A program made the translations under genes and the position numbers. Under the pieces are notes generated by a model. It saw nothing but the letters and a program-made list of their open reading frames with translations. It was not told the DNA's origin and made no database searches. A stretch of DNA of 64,000 nucleotides, from NCBI GenBank assembly GCA_032871835.1, contig CM065302.1, forward strand, positions 5,393,094 through 5,457,093. Direction: 5' to 3'. Origin of the DNA: Dipteronia dyeriana (Eukaryota > Streptophyta > Magnoliopsida > Sapindales > Sapindaceae). Below are positions 49,027 through 61,543 of this stretch, piece by piece. How positions within the stretch are numbered: position 1 is the first letter of the stretch; the number at the start of each line of letters is the position of its first letter.

Positions 49027-49740
49027 CAATAGGTTCACTTTGAGACTCAATTTCTCGTTTACCTATTAATCGATTTGTGAGTTTGAGTATACCACTTCGA
49101 AGCTCTCACGAAGGTGAATTCCAATATACATTGATATTTCATTTTCATAAAACTGATCATACTTAAATATCACTCTCAAACCGTAAGTTTATCATAAATT
49201 TTCCAACACTTTCTAGTAGTTGGATTCCAAAACTCATATCCCTTAACACCTTCTGGATAACCTAAAAAAATGCATTTCAGTGCTCTAGGATCTAATTTTC
49301 CTCCTTCCTTGGTGTGCATATAAGATGGGCATCCAAAACTCTTCAAGTTACCATAGTCGACTTGAAGACCTGTCCATTTCTCTAATGGTATCTTGAATTC
49401 AATTGTTGAAGAAAGTGTTCCATTAATTAGATAAACAGATGTATGAACAACTTTTAGCCAGAACTTGACATATAGGTTTGCATATGACAGTATACTCATC
49501 ACCCTCTCAAGAATGGTATTGTTCATCCTCTCAGCTAGACCAATTTGTTAAAAGGTCTTCCTTACAGACTTGTGTCTCACAACACCTTCATTTTTGCAGT
49601 AGCTGTCAAATTCACTACACAAGTATTCCAAACCATTGTCTGTCTTGAGCTTCTTTAGTTTCTTGCCTGTCTGATTCTCTACCATAATTTTCCATTCTTT
49701 GAACTTCCCAAAAGCTTTATCTTTTTTTTTTTTAATTATA

Positions 49741-50395
49741 GATGTAAGGACCTCAATTTATGATTAGCTTATTTAATGACAAATCATATTATGATGTTTA
49801 TGTAATGGGTTGCATAGGTTCTCCAACAATGGTTCTCTCGAAGACATGCTTCTGGTCACCTCATGAACTTCAAGAGGTAGTTCACTTGTGCTTAATTCTC
49901 TTTAAAGAAGTTTTAGTTGCACACACTCACATCTTATGCATTTGTATTGACATGCATTTATTGTTGCACACACACATACTTTCATACATTTGAGTTGTTA
50001 TGCATTTATAATCACTTACACTTCATTCTTAGTCCTATGTGTGCTTTTGAGTGGTGTGCTTGTGTTGTGTCTGTGCTTGCACGATGGTGTGCTTATCTTA
50101 GGGATTGTAATCAACTCAGGAAAAAATGGATTGAGTGTGGTGTGCTCCGTGGATGTAGGTAAATTATTGAACTACGCAAAATCTTTGGTGTATTCTTTCT
50201 TCTTGTTGCTTTCTTATTATTTGTTTGTGATTATTCCTCAACAACATGACCTACTTCTAAAAATCTTTGAGCTTTATGCATTATTTATCTCCTGAAACTA
50301 GCTATATAGATATTTTACTAGACTTTCATAGCAAGGGTCTACATCAGTTTATAAAGCCTTTGTAATCCAAATAACATTGACAAATATAGAGGACA
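49741..50395. other. Intergenic DNA before the CACTA element
   Basis: CA/TG-rich stretches (49915-50080, with CACACAC and TGTGTG pieces) and short open frames on the plus strand that resemble no family I know. No feature can be supported. Confidence 0.35.
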
Positions 50396-52326
50396 CACAA
50401 CAAGAAATTTGGTCTTTCGCAACGTGCGGGTGTATGTTGTTGATATGCCTGTTGCCAAAAATTCCAAAGCTTTTGCAACGCACAATGCATGTAGTCATAG
50501 AATAATTACAACGTACTATGAGCGTTGTCATTGACATTTAACGCAACGAACTGTTGATGTAAGTTGTTGCCTTAGAGGGTTTTAGCAACGTGAATTGTAC
50601 ATTTCCTCAGACAATTTTCGCAACGGGTACAATATATTGTCTTAAGTTATGAAAATAATTTTTTAAAAAATCAATCTCGTTGGAGAGGCCCTCTCACTAC
50701 CCAATCACTATAGAGCACCCTCCACCGCCATGAGAGTCTTTACCATTCCGTTGCAAGTTTAACTTTGATATATATTGCACACTTATTTATATATAACATA
50801 TGTTATAAAAAATTTAATTCAGTATTTTTTTGAAAAAATTAATAATTTTCTTAATTGATAATTTAGGATCATTATAATAATCATTGTAATTATTTTTATG
50901 ATAAATAATGAAATTTTATAAATTTTATCCCAACATTTAATCAAAGAGTTTGGTTAATATACAGATTCCATATAGTTACAACTTACAATTTTTTTTTATA
51001 TAAAATTACAATAATTTAGGATTTGGGGGAGGGGGACAGATTCGAATCCACACCCTCATGATATAGGTGTGATGGAAAACACTAGGCCAACCTCATATTA
51101 TCATTAGATTTCTCCAATGATCTACAATGATTTAAATAATTATACATGTCATATATTATAGCTAAATCATTTATTTGAAATAAAATAATTTGATTAAAGG
51201 TCTATCGAAACCTAATGAGATATTAATCGTTACAAACACACAACTCAACAACGTACACATTTGTATGTTATCAAAGACATCTACGGTAACGTGCATGAAA
51301 TGTGTGTAAGTGTGTTATAAAATATTAGACTTTTTTACAATGCGCAAGGCCACTGACCACCGAATGACATGAGCACTGAATCCTCTTTTAAAGAAATTAC
51401 TCTTTTCCCCCCAATTATTTCATTTCTAAATATTAGCTTTTTAATAACGTGCACAATTGTATGTTGCTAAAAACATGTTTATAGTAACGTACACAAAATG
51501 TGCATAGTTTAATGATATAAAACAACAACGTGCAACTATTGTACGTTGTCGTAGGTGGTTTCCACAACACACATTTTTTAACTACTTGCGGGGTATGTTG
51601 TTGAAACTTATATAAGGTAACATGTAAAAAGCTAATGTTATCATAAAACAAACCTTTTACAACATACATACAATGCACGTGGCTAATAAGCATGTTGTGG
51701 AATTTAAACTTACGACTATATTTAATGTCTAGTCATTTACGACAACGTACAAGAGATGTATATTGTCAAATATTATATTTTTTTCGCAACATACACATAA
51801 TGTATGTTACTAATAAGCTTTTACAACTACATTCACAATGTATGTTGTGGAAGATAAACTTATAACAACGTGTAAAAGATGTAAGTTGCAAATAATCAAT
51901 TGTTTAACAACAATTGATGTGCATGTTGCCAAATAGATACTTACAACATGTAAAAGAGGTGTGTTGTAGATATGATCATTTTCGCAATATACATATTTTT
52001 ACGTTACTAAAAATCTATCTATAGCAACGTACATGAAATTTACATTATTTATTTAAAGAATAATAACAACATGCATTCTTTCTGCGTTGCTATAGACCAT
52101 ATATTTTTACCAACGTCTTTTGTATGTTGTAATAAGTGTTCTATAACAACTTACATTTTGAAATGCGTAGTCATATGTGTTTAATTATTTGCAACATTCA
52201 GTTGTACGTTGCCGTAAGTAGATTCCACAACATACATTTGGTGCGTGTTGTGGTAGATCACTTTTCACAACACAACCTATGCGAGTTGTCTTTGTAATGT
52301 TGCTAAAAGCTATTTTTCTTGTAGTG
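50396..52326. mobile_element. Non-autonomous CACTA (En/Spm-type) DNA transposon
   Basis: Right end on the minus strand starts CACTACAAGAAAAATAGC (from 52326); left end on the plus strand starts CACAACAAGAAATTTGG (from 50396), one change in the CACTA core. The flanks are ACA (50393-50395) and ACA (52327-52329), the 3-bp target duplication of CACTA elements. The subterminal zones (about 50420-50640 on the left, 51230-52320 on the right) are packed with short repeats built on CAACGTACA / TGTATGTTG in both orientations, as expected for transposase-binding sites of En/Spm elements. The middle (50650-51230) has no transposase frame, so it depends on a partner. Length 1931 bp. Confidence 0.85.
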
Positions 52327-52928
52327 ACATGGAGTATAGTTTGTCTATGCACTATGAATTAATGCATGCAAAAGAAAAAAGTTATTGACGTAGCAATCCT
52401 TCAATCCTTCGATCAATGAATATATTAAACTCACTTTCTTGACTGGACAGAAACCAGTTCAGCAAAACCGTCTGTTGATGGTGTATAATTTATATCAACG
52501 AGGCATTCTGACTAATTATATAAATTGTCCCAATTTAACAATTTTTAAATTCATTGTGAGAAATCATTAAAAAAAATTCACTTGCCACATTAGTGATTTA
52601 TCTCTAATATATATATATATATATATATACCGGTAAATAAAAAAATATTTCACAAAATAATACTTGTTGTAATACATTTAAAATTTGTCTCAAGTATGTC
52701 ACTTATTCTATAAAATATTGTCATTTATCAAAGATATTAATTGACAAATTCTATTTTTCAGAATACAAACTATGTTGAATTTTTTACTTTACATATATTT
52801 TATTGTGAACCGTTGAAGTGGTGATAGCATTTTAATTAATTAAGGTTGTAACTTGAAACTAATTGAATCTATGACTTAATTTGATTCACGCACTTGTTAA
52901 TTTAAACATCTTCTTAGTGATTCTTATA
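52327..52928. other. Intergenic DNA between the CACTA element and the complete copia element
   Basis: AT-rich; contains a TA run at about 52607-52628 and the left arm of an inverted repeat (52508-52553) whose other arm lies beyond the copia element at about 63107-63149. No gene. Confidence 0.5.
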
Positions 52929-54459
52929 TGAAACAAATAGTATGGTGTGTTTAATAACAATCTAGAGGGGGTGAATAGATTTTTATCAATTTTACCCAAT
53001 TTTCGTTAATGGTCAAGTTGACGAAAATACCCCTAACTAGTCATAATAATATCATAAGTGTAATAAGTGAGGAAATAATAAAGACACTTAAGATATACGA
53101 GGAAACCTTCTAAATGGAAAAAACCACGGGCTGTTAAGTGCGTTACACTCGAACCTCGAATCCACTAATGGCAAAGGAAGTACAACTTAATCCCGGTTTA
53201 TAATCCACCACCACTACCTAATCCCGGTATAAGTGAACATAGTCCATCTTGCTTGCGATTTAAGCTACCTAATCCCGGAAGCAACACAAGTCTTACTTCT
53301 CAATGAAGAGATAAAATGGTCTATGTGAATATATGATGATATTCAAAGAACAAACAATGCTAGGGAACCTTATATGCTTATCTAGGATGATGAGATGACA
53401 ATTAATGCAATCCTAAATACTAAATGGTATGTTCATAAAGCTTAGCTAAACATAGATCAAACAATCCTATGAAGCTATCATAATACAACACACAATCATG
53501 TCATCACAAACAATCTCTATTTTGTATCTAAAATATATTCTAAGAGTATACAAATGATAAAAGAGATGGACTGGTAAGAAAGACACTTAACTTATATGAA
53601 GATAGTGAGAAACTTACCAAACGAGATGTGACGATTCAAAACTATCCATTGATGCACTCTAAATGACTATAGATGATGCAAGATGATGTTTTTATGCACA
53701 AGGAGATGCTTTGAGTGTATAAAGATGAGTTCTTTCAAAAAAATTCCTTTTGAAATATGTTCTAAGGAAAAGATATGATATTTTGAACTCATAAACGATC
53801 GGAATACATGTATATATATATATGAGTTTCAATCAAAGTGAGGTCGTTTTGAAAAAAAATACTCCAGCTCCCGCTATGTGTGTTGGTGAGTGGCGCTAGT
53901 CGAGTAGCACACCACCAGCGCACATCCTAATTTTTTTAATAGGCGCTGGTGAAGTGGCACAGTTCAGTGGCACATGACAAACGACGACCCACTGATATGT
54001 TGCACTGGTGAGGCTGCGATAGTAGAGTGGCCCACGACAAGCTACAACTCACTGATATGTTATGCTGGTGTTGGCACTGGTCGAGTGGCGCAACATCAGT
54101 AGCGCACAACCCACTTTCTTCTCACTCAAACACACTTTTTGCACAAGTAATAGAGTGAAGAAGATGCATCATATACTAATGCCTAACATGACATGGTATT
54201 TTAATCACAATATGCAATAAATCAAGAAGAGTTATTTAAAACATGAATGCACAAAAATATAAACACACAACATATATTAATAAGAGTTATGCATGAATTT
54301 GTGAGTGTGTGCAACTATCTCTTCAAAGCAAGTAAGCACAAGAAATTTACCTTTGGTGCTTATTCTCTTGAGGTCTTGAGAGCCTAAGCTACCTTTACAT
54401 AAAACCCAAATATGTGGTTTGTTCACGAAATATGTCAATCAATAAATGAGGACTTTACA
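52929..54459 (-). repeat. 3' LTR of the copia element
   Basis: 1531 bp, partner of the LTR at 61544-63083. It contains diverged internal repeats at about 53880-54110 (recurring CACTGATATGTT and CTGGTG...GTGGCGCA-type pieces). Confidence 0.92.
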
Positions 54460-55671
54460 ATCTCCCCATTTGGCTATTTCGTGACAAAACCACCACTCAC
54501 ATTGAGCCTCACAAAACAAAATAAAGCACCGGGAAGATATTCTACATTACAAAGAGATTTATAAAAATAAACTTCAAATCTTTAATCTCTAATCTCTTGT
54601 AGATCTATCAACCCTACACACAAAACAAAAACAAATACACTTTCCAAACCAAGTGTATATGAGATGATCAAGTGAATATAAAACAAAAGCATTTGCATTT
54701 AAGAATATAAGTACAACATCATGCAATGTATGTGAATGCAATGCTTCCCCCTAAAGGTTACTCCCCTTAAATGTAATCTCCCCAACATGTACTATTACTC
54801 CCCTTTACCAAGTTCCCCTTTAACCGTATAATACTCCCCCTTTTTGTCATGATATAGGCAAATGAGTAGTCCCCAATCGGGTCACTCAAGGCAAAGAGAG
54901 AAAGGAGCATACAAGATATTTGCATAATCATATAAGCCACATTTATGAAACTCAATTAATAGGAGAGAAAAAATGAGATTTATTTTAAGAAAATTTGTGA
55001 ATCAAAAATGCTTTGTATACAAGACATGTTGCATTCAAATCCAAAAACAATGGTATTTGGCAAAGCAAATGACAAATGTTTCCAATAGAATTCAAACCAA
55101 TTTTACCATTCTTCATGAGAGAAGCAAGGATATAGAGTTTTCATAGATATCAAGTTTTAAGAGTACTATATCCAACTTTATAGGCGAAACATGGCATGAG
55201 CGACTTTGCACCCTATTTGATTTTTTCGGGTAAGATACCCTTATGATAGTAGCCATGTTCAACTAATAAAGAAATAGAGACATTGATTAAACATTTTAGT
55301 CTCACTAGCATTTTCACACAATGTTTTGCATTTAACAATTGCAATCATCAATTCATGCTTTATCATTTTTCATTAGCATGACATTAAAGAATCATCATGT
55401 CATAGAGATAACTATAGGTCATTCAATATGTACTTCCTATGTTGATCTCCTAGTCCAAAAATGCATGTTTGAACACAAATATGACATGGATTGTAATCAA
55501 AGCAAAGTTCACACTTATTGAAGAAAATATAATATAATATATTATAAGTGTAACCAAGCTACTCAAGCAATCAATAAAGGAGCATAAACATTTCCAAAAT
55601 TTTGCATGCAACAAGTATACAATAACTCTCTTTGCTTGAGTTCCCCATATGGGATCAACCACAACAATTCA
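54460..55671 (-). other. Untranslated region between pol and 3' LTR of the copia element
   Basis: About 1.2 kb after the RNase H stop. In SIRE elements this position can hold an envelope-like frame; here I see only short broken frames and no such protein. The purine tract adjoining the LTR is at about 54460-54472. Confidence 0.6.
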
Positions 55672-56613
55672 TCATTCCATGAGACAAATCCCAATAGAAC
55701 TACTAAGAGTTTTAAAACGAGTAGCATCTAAGGGTTTAGTAAATAAGTCTGCTAGTTGATCATTAGTGCCAACATGTTCAAGTGCTATGCATTTATTCTC
55801 AACTATTTCTCTAATGAAATGATGGCGGATGTCAATATACTTAGTTATATAGTTTTGAACTGGATTCTTGGAAATATTAATTGCATTCATGTTATCACAA
55901 AAAAGAGTGAGAGTACCTTGGTTGAATCTATAGTCCACTAGTATTTGCTTCATCCAAAGGAGTTGTGTGCATCCACTCTCTGCAGCTATGTACTCGGCCT
56001 CAACCGTAGACAAGGAAATTGAATTTTGCTTCTTACAAAACCAAGAGATAATGTTGTTCCCAAGAAAAAAGCAACCGCCCGATGTACTTTTCTTATCATC
56101 ACAATTTCCTGTCCAATCCGCATCACTAAAGCCTACAAGACTAGCATTAGTGTTAAAAGAGTACCAAATCCCATGGATAGATGTCCTATTCACATAGCGA
56201 ATGATTCTCTTAAATGAAGAGATATGAGACTCCTTAGGATCCGATTGGTACCTAGCACACACACCCACACTAAAAGAGATATCGGGCCTACTTGCGGTTA
56301 AATAGAGCAAGCAACAAATTATGCCACGATACAAAGTTTGGTCCACACTTTTACCATTAGCATCCTTGCTTAGCTTCAAAGTGGTACTCATGGGTGTATC
56401 ACAATGTTTGGCATTTTCAAGGCCAAATTTTTTCACTAGGTTTTTGGCATATTTAGCTTGGGATATGAAGATCCCATTATCCATTTGCTTAATTTGTAAA
56501 CCTAGAAAGTAACTTAGCTTATCAACAAGGCTCATTTCAAACTCATGAGACATGACATCAACAAATTGTTGGACTTTGGCGTTATTGGTGGAGCCAAAAA
56601 CTATATCATCCAC
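55672..56613 (-). pseudogene. copia reverse transcriptase C-terminal part and RNase H
   Basis: The longest intact piece of the element (313 codons). It starts within the reverse-transcriptase active site (the MDDIVFGS end of the YVDD box), runs through LSYFLGLQIKQMDNGIFISQ and SRPDISFSVGVCARYQSDPK, and into RNase H with GFSDADWTGNCDDKKSTSGG, STVEAEYIAAESGCTQ and DIRHHFIREIVE. RNase H acids (Asp of DADW, Glu of EAEY) are present. It ends with a normal stop after LATRFKTL-like text, so only upstream damage has killed the polyprotein. Confidence 0.9.
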
Positions 56614-56624
56614 ATAGATTTGAG

Positions 56625-57323
56625 CTATAAAGAGCTCATCTTTGTCTTTCTTGATGAATAGAGTCTTGTCAACACTACCCTTGTATAACCATTGTCAACA
56701 AGAAATTGAGTGAGGCGCTCATACCAAGCCCTTGGTACTTGTTTCAACCCATATAAAGTTTTCTTGAGATGATAGACATGATTAGGGTGGTAAGGATCTA
56801 CAAACCCTTTGGGTTGCTCAACAAACACTTCCTCTTGCAAGAAACTATTGAGGAAGGCACTCTTAACATCTATTTGATATAATTTGAACTTGTACAAACA
56901 AGAAATGGATAGAATAAGCCTAATGGACTCAATCCTAGCAACGGGAGCCAATGTCTCCTCAAAGTCAATACCCTCAATTTGAGAGTACAGCCTAGCCTTG
57001 TTTCACACAATGTTGCCATCCTCATCGGATTTGTTCCTATATACCCACTTGGTGCCTATCACATTGGTGTTCTTTGGCCAAGGAACTAGAGTCCAAACCT
57101 CATTCCTTTCAAATTGGTTAAGCTTTTCTTGCATAGCAAGAACCAAAAATTCATCATTTAAGGCTTTATCAACCTTCTTGGGTTCTATTTGAGAGGTGTA
57201 ACAAGTGTAGCTAATTAGATTAGCCATTTGACGCCTAGTCTTAACACCCTCATTAACTTCTCCAATGATATCATATTTATCATGGAGTTTCTTAACCCAT
57301 AAAGCGGGTTCATTAGAGTTCAA
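56625..57323 (-). pseudogene. copia reverse transcriptase N-terminal part
   Basis: Fragments at 57323-57003 (NEVWTLVPWPKNTNVIGTKW) and 56951-56625 ([39 protein letters not shown]) carry the first reverse-transcriptase blocks, including the catalytic Asp of DVKSAFLN. A stop near 57002 and a frameshift near 56680 separate them from the rest of the enzyme. Confidence 0.88.
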
Positions 57324-57398
57324 GTGAGGAACTCTATCAATAGGTTATGTGATATCATCATCAAAAATAGATTTTCCACCATTAGGAGTCTCTACAAC

Positions 57399-58005
57399 CT
57401 ATTCCAAGGGAGAGTCATCAACTATAGCTACCTCTTCCTCATGGCCATTAGATTTGAGTCTTGTATCATCAATGACAACATTGGATGATTCCATGACGGT
57501 TCTAGGTTTTAAATTGAAAACTCTGTAGGCTCTACTATTCAAGGCATAACCAATAAAGATACCCTCATCACTCTTAGCATCAAATTTACCAAGTTGATCA
57601 CGGTCATTCAAAATGTAGCATTTGCTTCCAAAAGTGTGGAAATAGCTAACATTTGGTTTTCTACCTTTTCCATAACTCATAGGAAGTTTGCCTAGTGTAG
57701 AGCCTTAGAAAAACTCTATTTCCTATATAGCACGCAATATTGATGGCTTCGGCCGCCCATAGGTTCCTAGGAATATTGTTGCTAAGCAACATCACACGGG
57801 CAATCTCTCGAAGGACCCTATTTTTCCTTTCAACAACTTCATTTTGTTGAGGTGTCCTAAGAGCCGAAAACTCATAAGAAATGCCTAGACTATTGTAGTA
57901 GTTTTCAAAATGCGCATTCTCAAACCCCTTCCCATGGTCACTCATAATCCGTTTAATGCTTTTAATCTTAGAGTTCATTTCATTTTGAATTTTGGTACAA
58001 AGCAA
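57399..58005 (-). pseudogene. copia integrase core
   Basis: 58005-57661 has the second catalytic Asp (RIMSDHGKGFENAHF) and the Glu region (TPQQNEVVERKNRVLRE); 57680-57399 holds the C-terminal part (FHTFGSKCYILNDRDQLGKF, GIFIGYALNSRAYRVFN). Stops occur near 58020 and around 57680. Confidence 0.88.
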
Positions 58006-58150
58006 CTTAAACTTGTCAAAATTTTAGATTTTTCTCTAAGAAAATAGTCCAAATGTAGTCATCTACACACACAAAAATGTATCTCTTTCCACCTAAACTC
58101 TCTGTTTGCATGGGACCCATAAGATCCATGTGGAGAAGCTCTAGAGGCTC

Positions 58151-58999
58151 CTAGGTGGAGAGATACTTGCCCTTTTTGTACATGCTTTTGGTTTGCTTCC
58201 CTTGTTGACAATGTCCATATACACCATTTGCCTTTTTCCTAAGCTTGGGAAGGCCTCGCACAAAATTGAACTTATCTAAGATTCGTAAATCCCAATAGTT
58301 CATGTGGCCAAGTCTTTCGTGCCACAACTCAATTTGCTCATCCTTGGACAAATTGCAAGAGGCAACTCTAGCTTCAAGACAATAGCAATTGTCACTAGAT
58401 CTCATTCCTTTTAACAAAGTTTGTCCATTTAGAAATAGGAAAGAGCAATCATATTTCCTAAACAAGACGGAAAGTCCTTCATCACTAAGATGTGAAATGA
58501 TTATCAAATTTACTTTTAGGCCATCAACATACAAAACATTGGACAAGGATGGTAATCTGGGAATGGAAATAGTTCCCTTTCCTTTAACTTTCTTCTTGGA
58601 TCCATCACCAAATGTGACATTTCCTCCATCCTCCATGACAAGAGTCTCAAAGAAACTCTTATTACCAGTCATATGTCTAGAGCACCCACTATCCAAATAC
58701 CAAAAATTAGAAGAATTAGCTTTCAAGGCAATTTGTGCAACATGGCAAAAGTGTTCATATCTTCTAATCCACCTAGGTGAAACATTTTCTTTCCTAGTGG
58801 TCAATGGTAAATGGGCTCTACATGTCCTAGGATCATGCAAAAGCGTTCCATTTTTCCTAGTGACATGCATCTTGGCTTTAGCCTTTTTCTTCTCTATCAT
58901 GCTTTCAATTCTACATAATTTAATATATCTAAAGCAACTTGGTCTTATATGACCATCAATACCACAAAAATGACATGTAGGAATGAAGTTAGAAATCAT
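58151..58999 (-). pseudogene. copia protease and pre-integrase region
   Basis: A CCHC zinc knuckle (CHFCGIDGHIRPSCF) at the start, then the aspartic protease site FWYLDSGCSRHMTG and FGDGSKKKVKGKGT, and the GAG-preintegrase zinc finger (ELWHERLGHMNYWDLRILDK ... GHCQQGKQTKS). It is open for 282 codons and stops at 58151. Confidence 0.88.
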
Positions 59000-59059
59000 A
59001 CCATAACCTTGAGGATGAATTGGAACCTTCCCATGTCTTTATGGTTGCCTTGGTTATTG

Positions 59060-61447
59060 CTAAGGAACTTTCCTTTTTTGTTGTTGAACAAGACTTGATT
59101 TCTTCCTTGGTTGAGCTTGCATGATAGGTTTATTCCCTTTATGAGCTTTCTGTTGAGAGAAGTTAACTTGAGAAGTTCTTGTAGGATGAGCTTGAGGTAG
59201 GCTTCTTAGTACCACCTTTACTTGAGCACTACTTGAACACTTTCCTAGGTCAAGTTTCTTCCTAGGCAATTGATGAGAAGAGGACCCATTGAGATTCATG
59301 CTTCTTACAAAAATGGTCTTGCTTGGAGTGAAGGACATCTTGTCATCTTCAAACTCAAGCCCCTTCTTGTCACTCGACATCTTTCAAACATCTAACATGT
59401 GGTCAAGTTTTTTAGTGTTAGAGTTCATCTTGGCCATCAACTCTCTTGCATCTTCAAGCTCTTTCATCAACCAATCTTCACTCCTCTTAGATAAGTCTAA
59501 TTCCTTTCTTAGCTTATCTTCACTATTCATGGTTTTCCACAACTCTTCACTTAGTTGGTCCGCTTGAGTTGAGAGCTCGAGGTTTTCTTCTTTTAATCTC
59601 TTAATTTCATTCTTGTTCTTAAACCTTGAACTCTCAAACCTAGCCATATAGTCATTGAGATCCATCTTATTCACATTTCCATTTGTGGATTGTGAAGAAT
59701 ATCCATCATCACTTGAGTCATTTTCCTCTTGACTCTCATTTTCTTCTTCACTAGCATCTTTGCTCCTATGAGAAGATGCAAAGGCTATAAAGTTATCCAT
59801 GAGTTTTTCATCATCCGAAGACTCACCTCCTTCATTGGAGTTATCACTTTCACTCCATGTTACAGCTATCACTTTTCCATTTTTTTGACATTGTGATTTG
59901 CACATTCGGGAGCAAAGTGACATATTCCATCACATTCATAGCATCAGACTCCTTTCTTTTCGGTATTTTCTTACCTAGGCTCAACTTTCTTGAAGTGAGC
60001 ATTTTTCTTCAAGTCTTGACCCTTGGATCCGAAACCTTTCTTCTCAGACTTGTAGAATTTCTTGAACTTCCTCATTAGCAAAGCCATTTCCTCATCCGAG
60101 TCATCACTTTCCTCCTTCTCAACTTTAGAGGCTTTCAAAGCAATATCCTTTTGCTTTTTTGATGTTGTGGGGTTAGGACATTTCCTAGATTCATAAGCTA
60201 GAAGCCTCCCAATTACCTCACTTGGCTTCATATCCTTATATGCATTGTTCTCTTCTAAAGCAATTACTTTGGACTCAAATCTATGGGGTAGAGATCTTAT
60301 AATCTTTTGCTTGATATTCCTATCCGAATAAGGATCACCAAGTTGATAACTTTGGTTCACAATGTCCATCAATCTCACTTCAAAGTCATTGAAGCACTCG
60401 CTCTCATCCATCTTGAGCAATTCAAATTGTGATTGGAGAACTTGAAGCTTCGATTCCTTAACCACATCGGTTCCCTCATATGCAACTAGGGATGGCAGCC
60501 GGTCGGGTTCGGATGGGTTTTGTAAAATCCAAACCCTCACCCATAAATTTTTTTCTCACCCATGTCCACCCTCAAACCTGCGAAGGTAAGCGGGTTCACG
60601 GACGGGTTTGAACCCACGGGTTATGGCTGCACCCATACCCTCACCTGTGAACCCGTGAAACAATATGGGTTCACGGGTGGATGCTTTAGCAACCCACGAA
60701 CCCGCGAACTCACGATTTGTCAGTTGTAAATTTTCACATGTAATCACTTATTTGATACTTAATTGAATTAAATTTCCATTTCTAATTCCCTTCTTGATAC
60801 ATTACAAAACAATAATAACCATAAAAATAAAAAGATAAAAAATAATTCAAATGTCTATGTATGTTTGTATACAATTATTTTATTTATGTGGGTTTAACCA
60901 ACGGGTTCAGTTTTCCAACCCGCACCCACCCACGAACCCACCGGGTTTTTCATTAAACGGGTCCGCGGGTCCACAGGTCCGCGGGTAGTAAATTCATCAT
61001 CCACACAAACCTTATAGGGTCGGATTCGAGCGGGTGCCCACGGGTGTGGGTCAAATTGCCATCCTTATGTGCAACCTCTATGATATCCCATGCCTCATTA
61101 GCTATCCTAGTGTTTTAAACCAATTTGTACTGATTCTCATCCATTGCACATAGGATAGCATGCATTGCCTTCCTATTCAATTTTGATGCCTCAAACTCTT
61201 GTGCGTTCCATTGCGCCTTAGGCTTGAGTACATCATCTCTTCCATCTGTAGGAGTCATCATAGGTGGAGTGTAGACATCTTCAACCGTCATCCATGCTCT
61301 ATCATGGATTTGACAAATGTACGACTCCATCTTACCTTTCCAAAAGGTATAATTCAACCCGGTGAGTAGAGGAGGTCTAGTGCTAGAAGCGCCCTCGTTG
61401 CCACCGTTTCCACTAATTGTGTTTATGAATGAATGATATGAATGCAA
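59060..61447 (-). pseudogene. copia gag, split by a hAT-like insertion and stops
   Basis: The N-terminal part 61447-61115 (GLNYTFWKGKMESYICQIHD) and the part at 60477-59971 (LQVLQSQFELLKMDESECFN, IIRSLPHRFESKVIALEEN) form a UBN2-type gag domain interrupted by the insertion 60486-61066 and a stop at about 61112. A damaged zinc knuckle lies at about 59950-59890. The coiled-coil, Ser/Glu-rich tail is at 59923-59384, and a basic tail at 59380-59060. Such long coiled-coil gag proteins occur in SIRE/Maximus elements. Confidence 0.8.
60486..61066. mobile_element. hAT-like non-autonomous element inserted in copia gag
   Basis: About 580 bp between near-identical 8-bp duplications ATATGCAA (60478-60485) and ATGTGCAA (61067-61074), one mismatch. 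Ends are inverted: left CTAGGGATGGCA, right TTGCCATCCTT. Subterminal zones are full of ACCCGCGGGT / AACCCACGAACCC-type repeats; the centre is AT-rich (60720-60900). This matches a widespread class of plant hAT-derived short elements with GGGATGGCA-type ends. No transposase. Confidence 0.82.
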
Positions 61448-61543
61448 GTGTATAAATGATCAACATAAACACTCAAAATGCAACACACACCAAAATGAGC
61501 AAGGATCACCTATGTATGTCTAGGAACCCGCTCTAATACCAAT

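Larger units (their letters stand above)
45240..49740 (-). mobile_element. Decayed Ty1/copia element (integrase to RNase H), broken by two insertions
   Basis: Reading the minus strand from 49740 downward: integrase core (TDNGLEYLCSEFDSYC-like, about 49650-49600), integrase C-terminal part at 49526-49176 (FWLKVVHTSVYLINGTL, KSFGCPSYMH, KCIFLGYPEGVKGYEFW), the start of reverse transcriptase at 48095-47424 (DSKIWLQAMIEEFQSL, YKARLVAKGFTQVEGVD), then RNase H at 47295-47032 (SVIYLMVYTRLYISF). The RNase H text resumes on the other side of the solo LTR at 45369 (GFVDADCAMNF) and fades near 45240. Stops and frameshifts are frequent, and the reverse-transcriptase middle is missing. No LTRs of its own were found. 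Insertions at 48179-49026 and 45370-47026 interrupt it. Confidence 0.8.

Noticed and set aside
49760..50295. Overlapping plus-strand frames rich in Cys, His and Leu
   Set aside because: Composition follows CA/TG-rich repeats; no family pattern or start context.
51026..51075. tRNA T-loop-like text (GATTCGAATCC)
   Set aside because: No acceptor stem, anticodon arm or D arm around it; also the same wording type occurs by chance in intron 1 of the agenet gene (32255, 32425).
50420..52320. Regularly recurring short repeats suggestive of a CRISPR-like array
   Set aside because: Repeats are short, inverted as well as direct, irregularly spaced, and end in CACTA termini with a target duplication; this is a plant CACTA element.
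60556..60747. Minus-strand frame of 63 codons with Arg/Gly-rich content
   Set aside because: It is a product of the GC-rich repeats inside the hAT-like insertion, not a protein gene.
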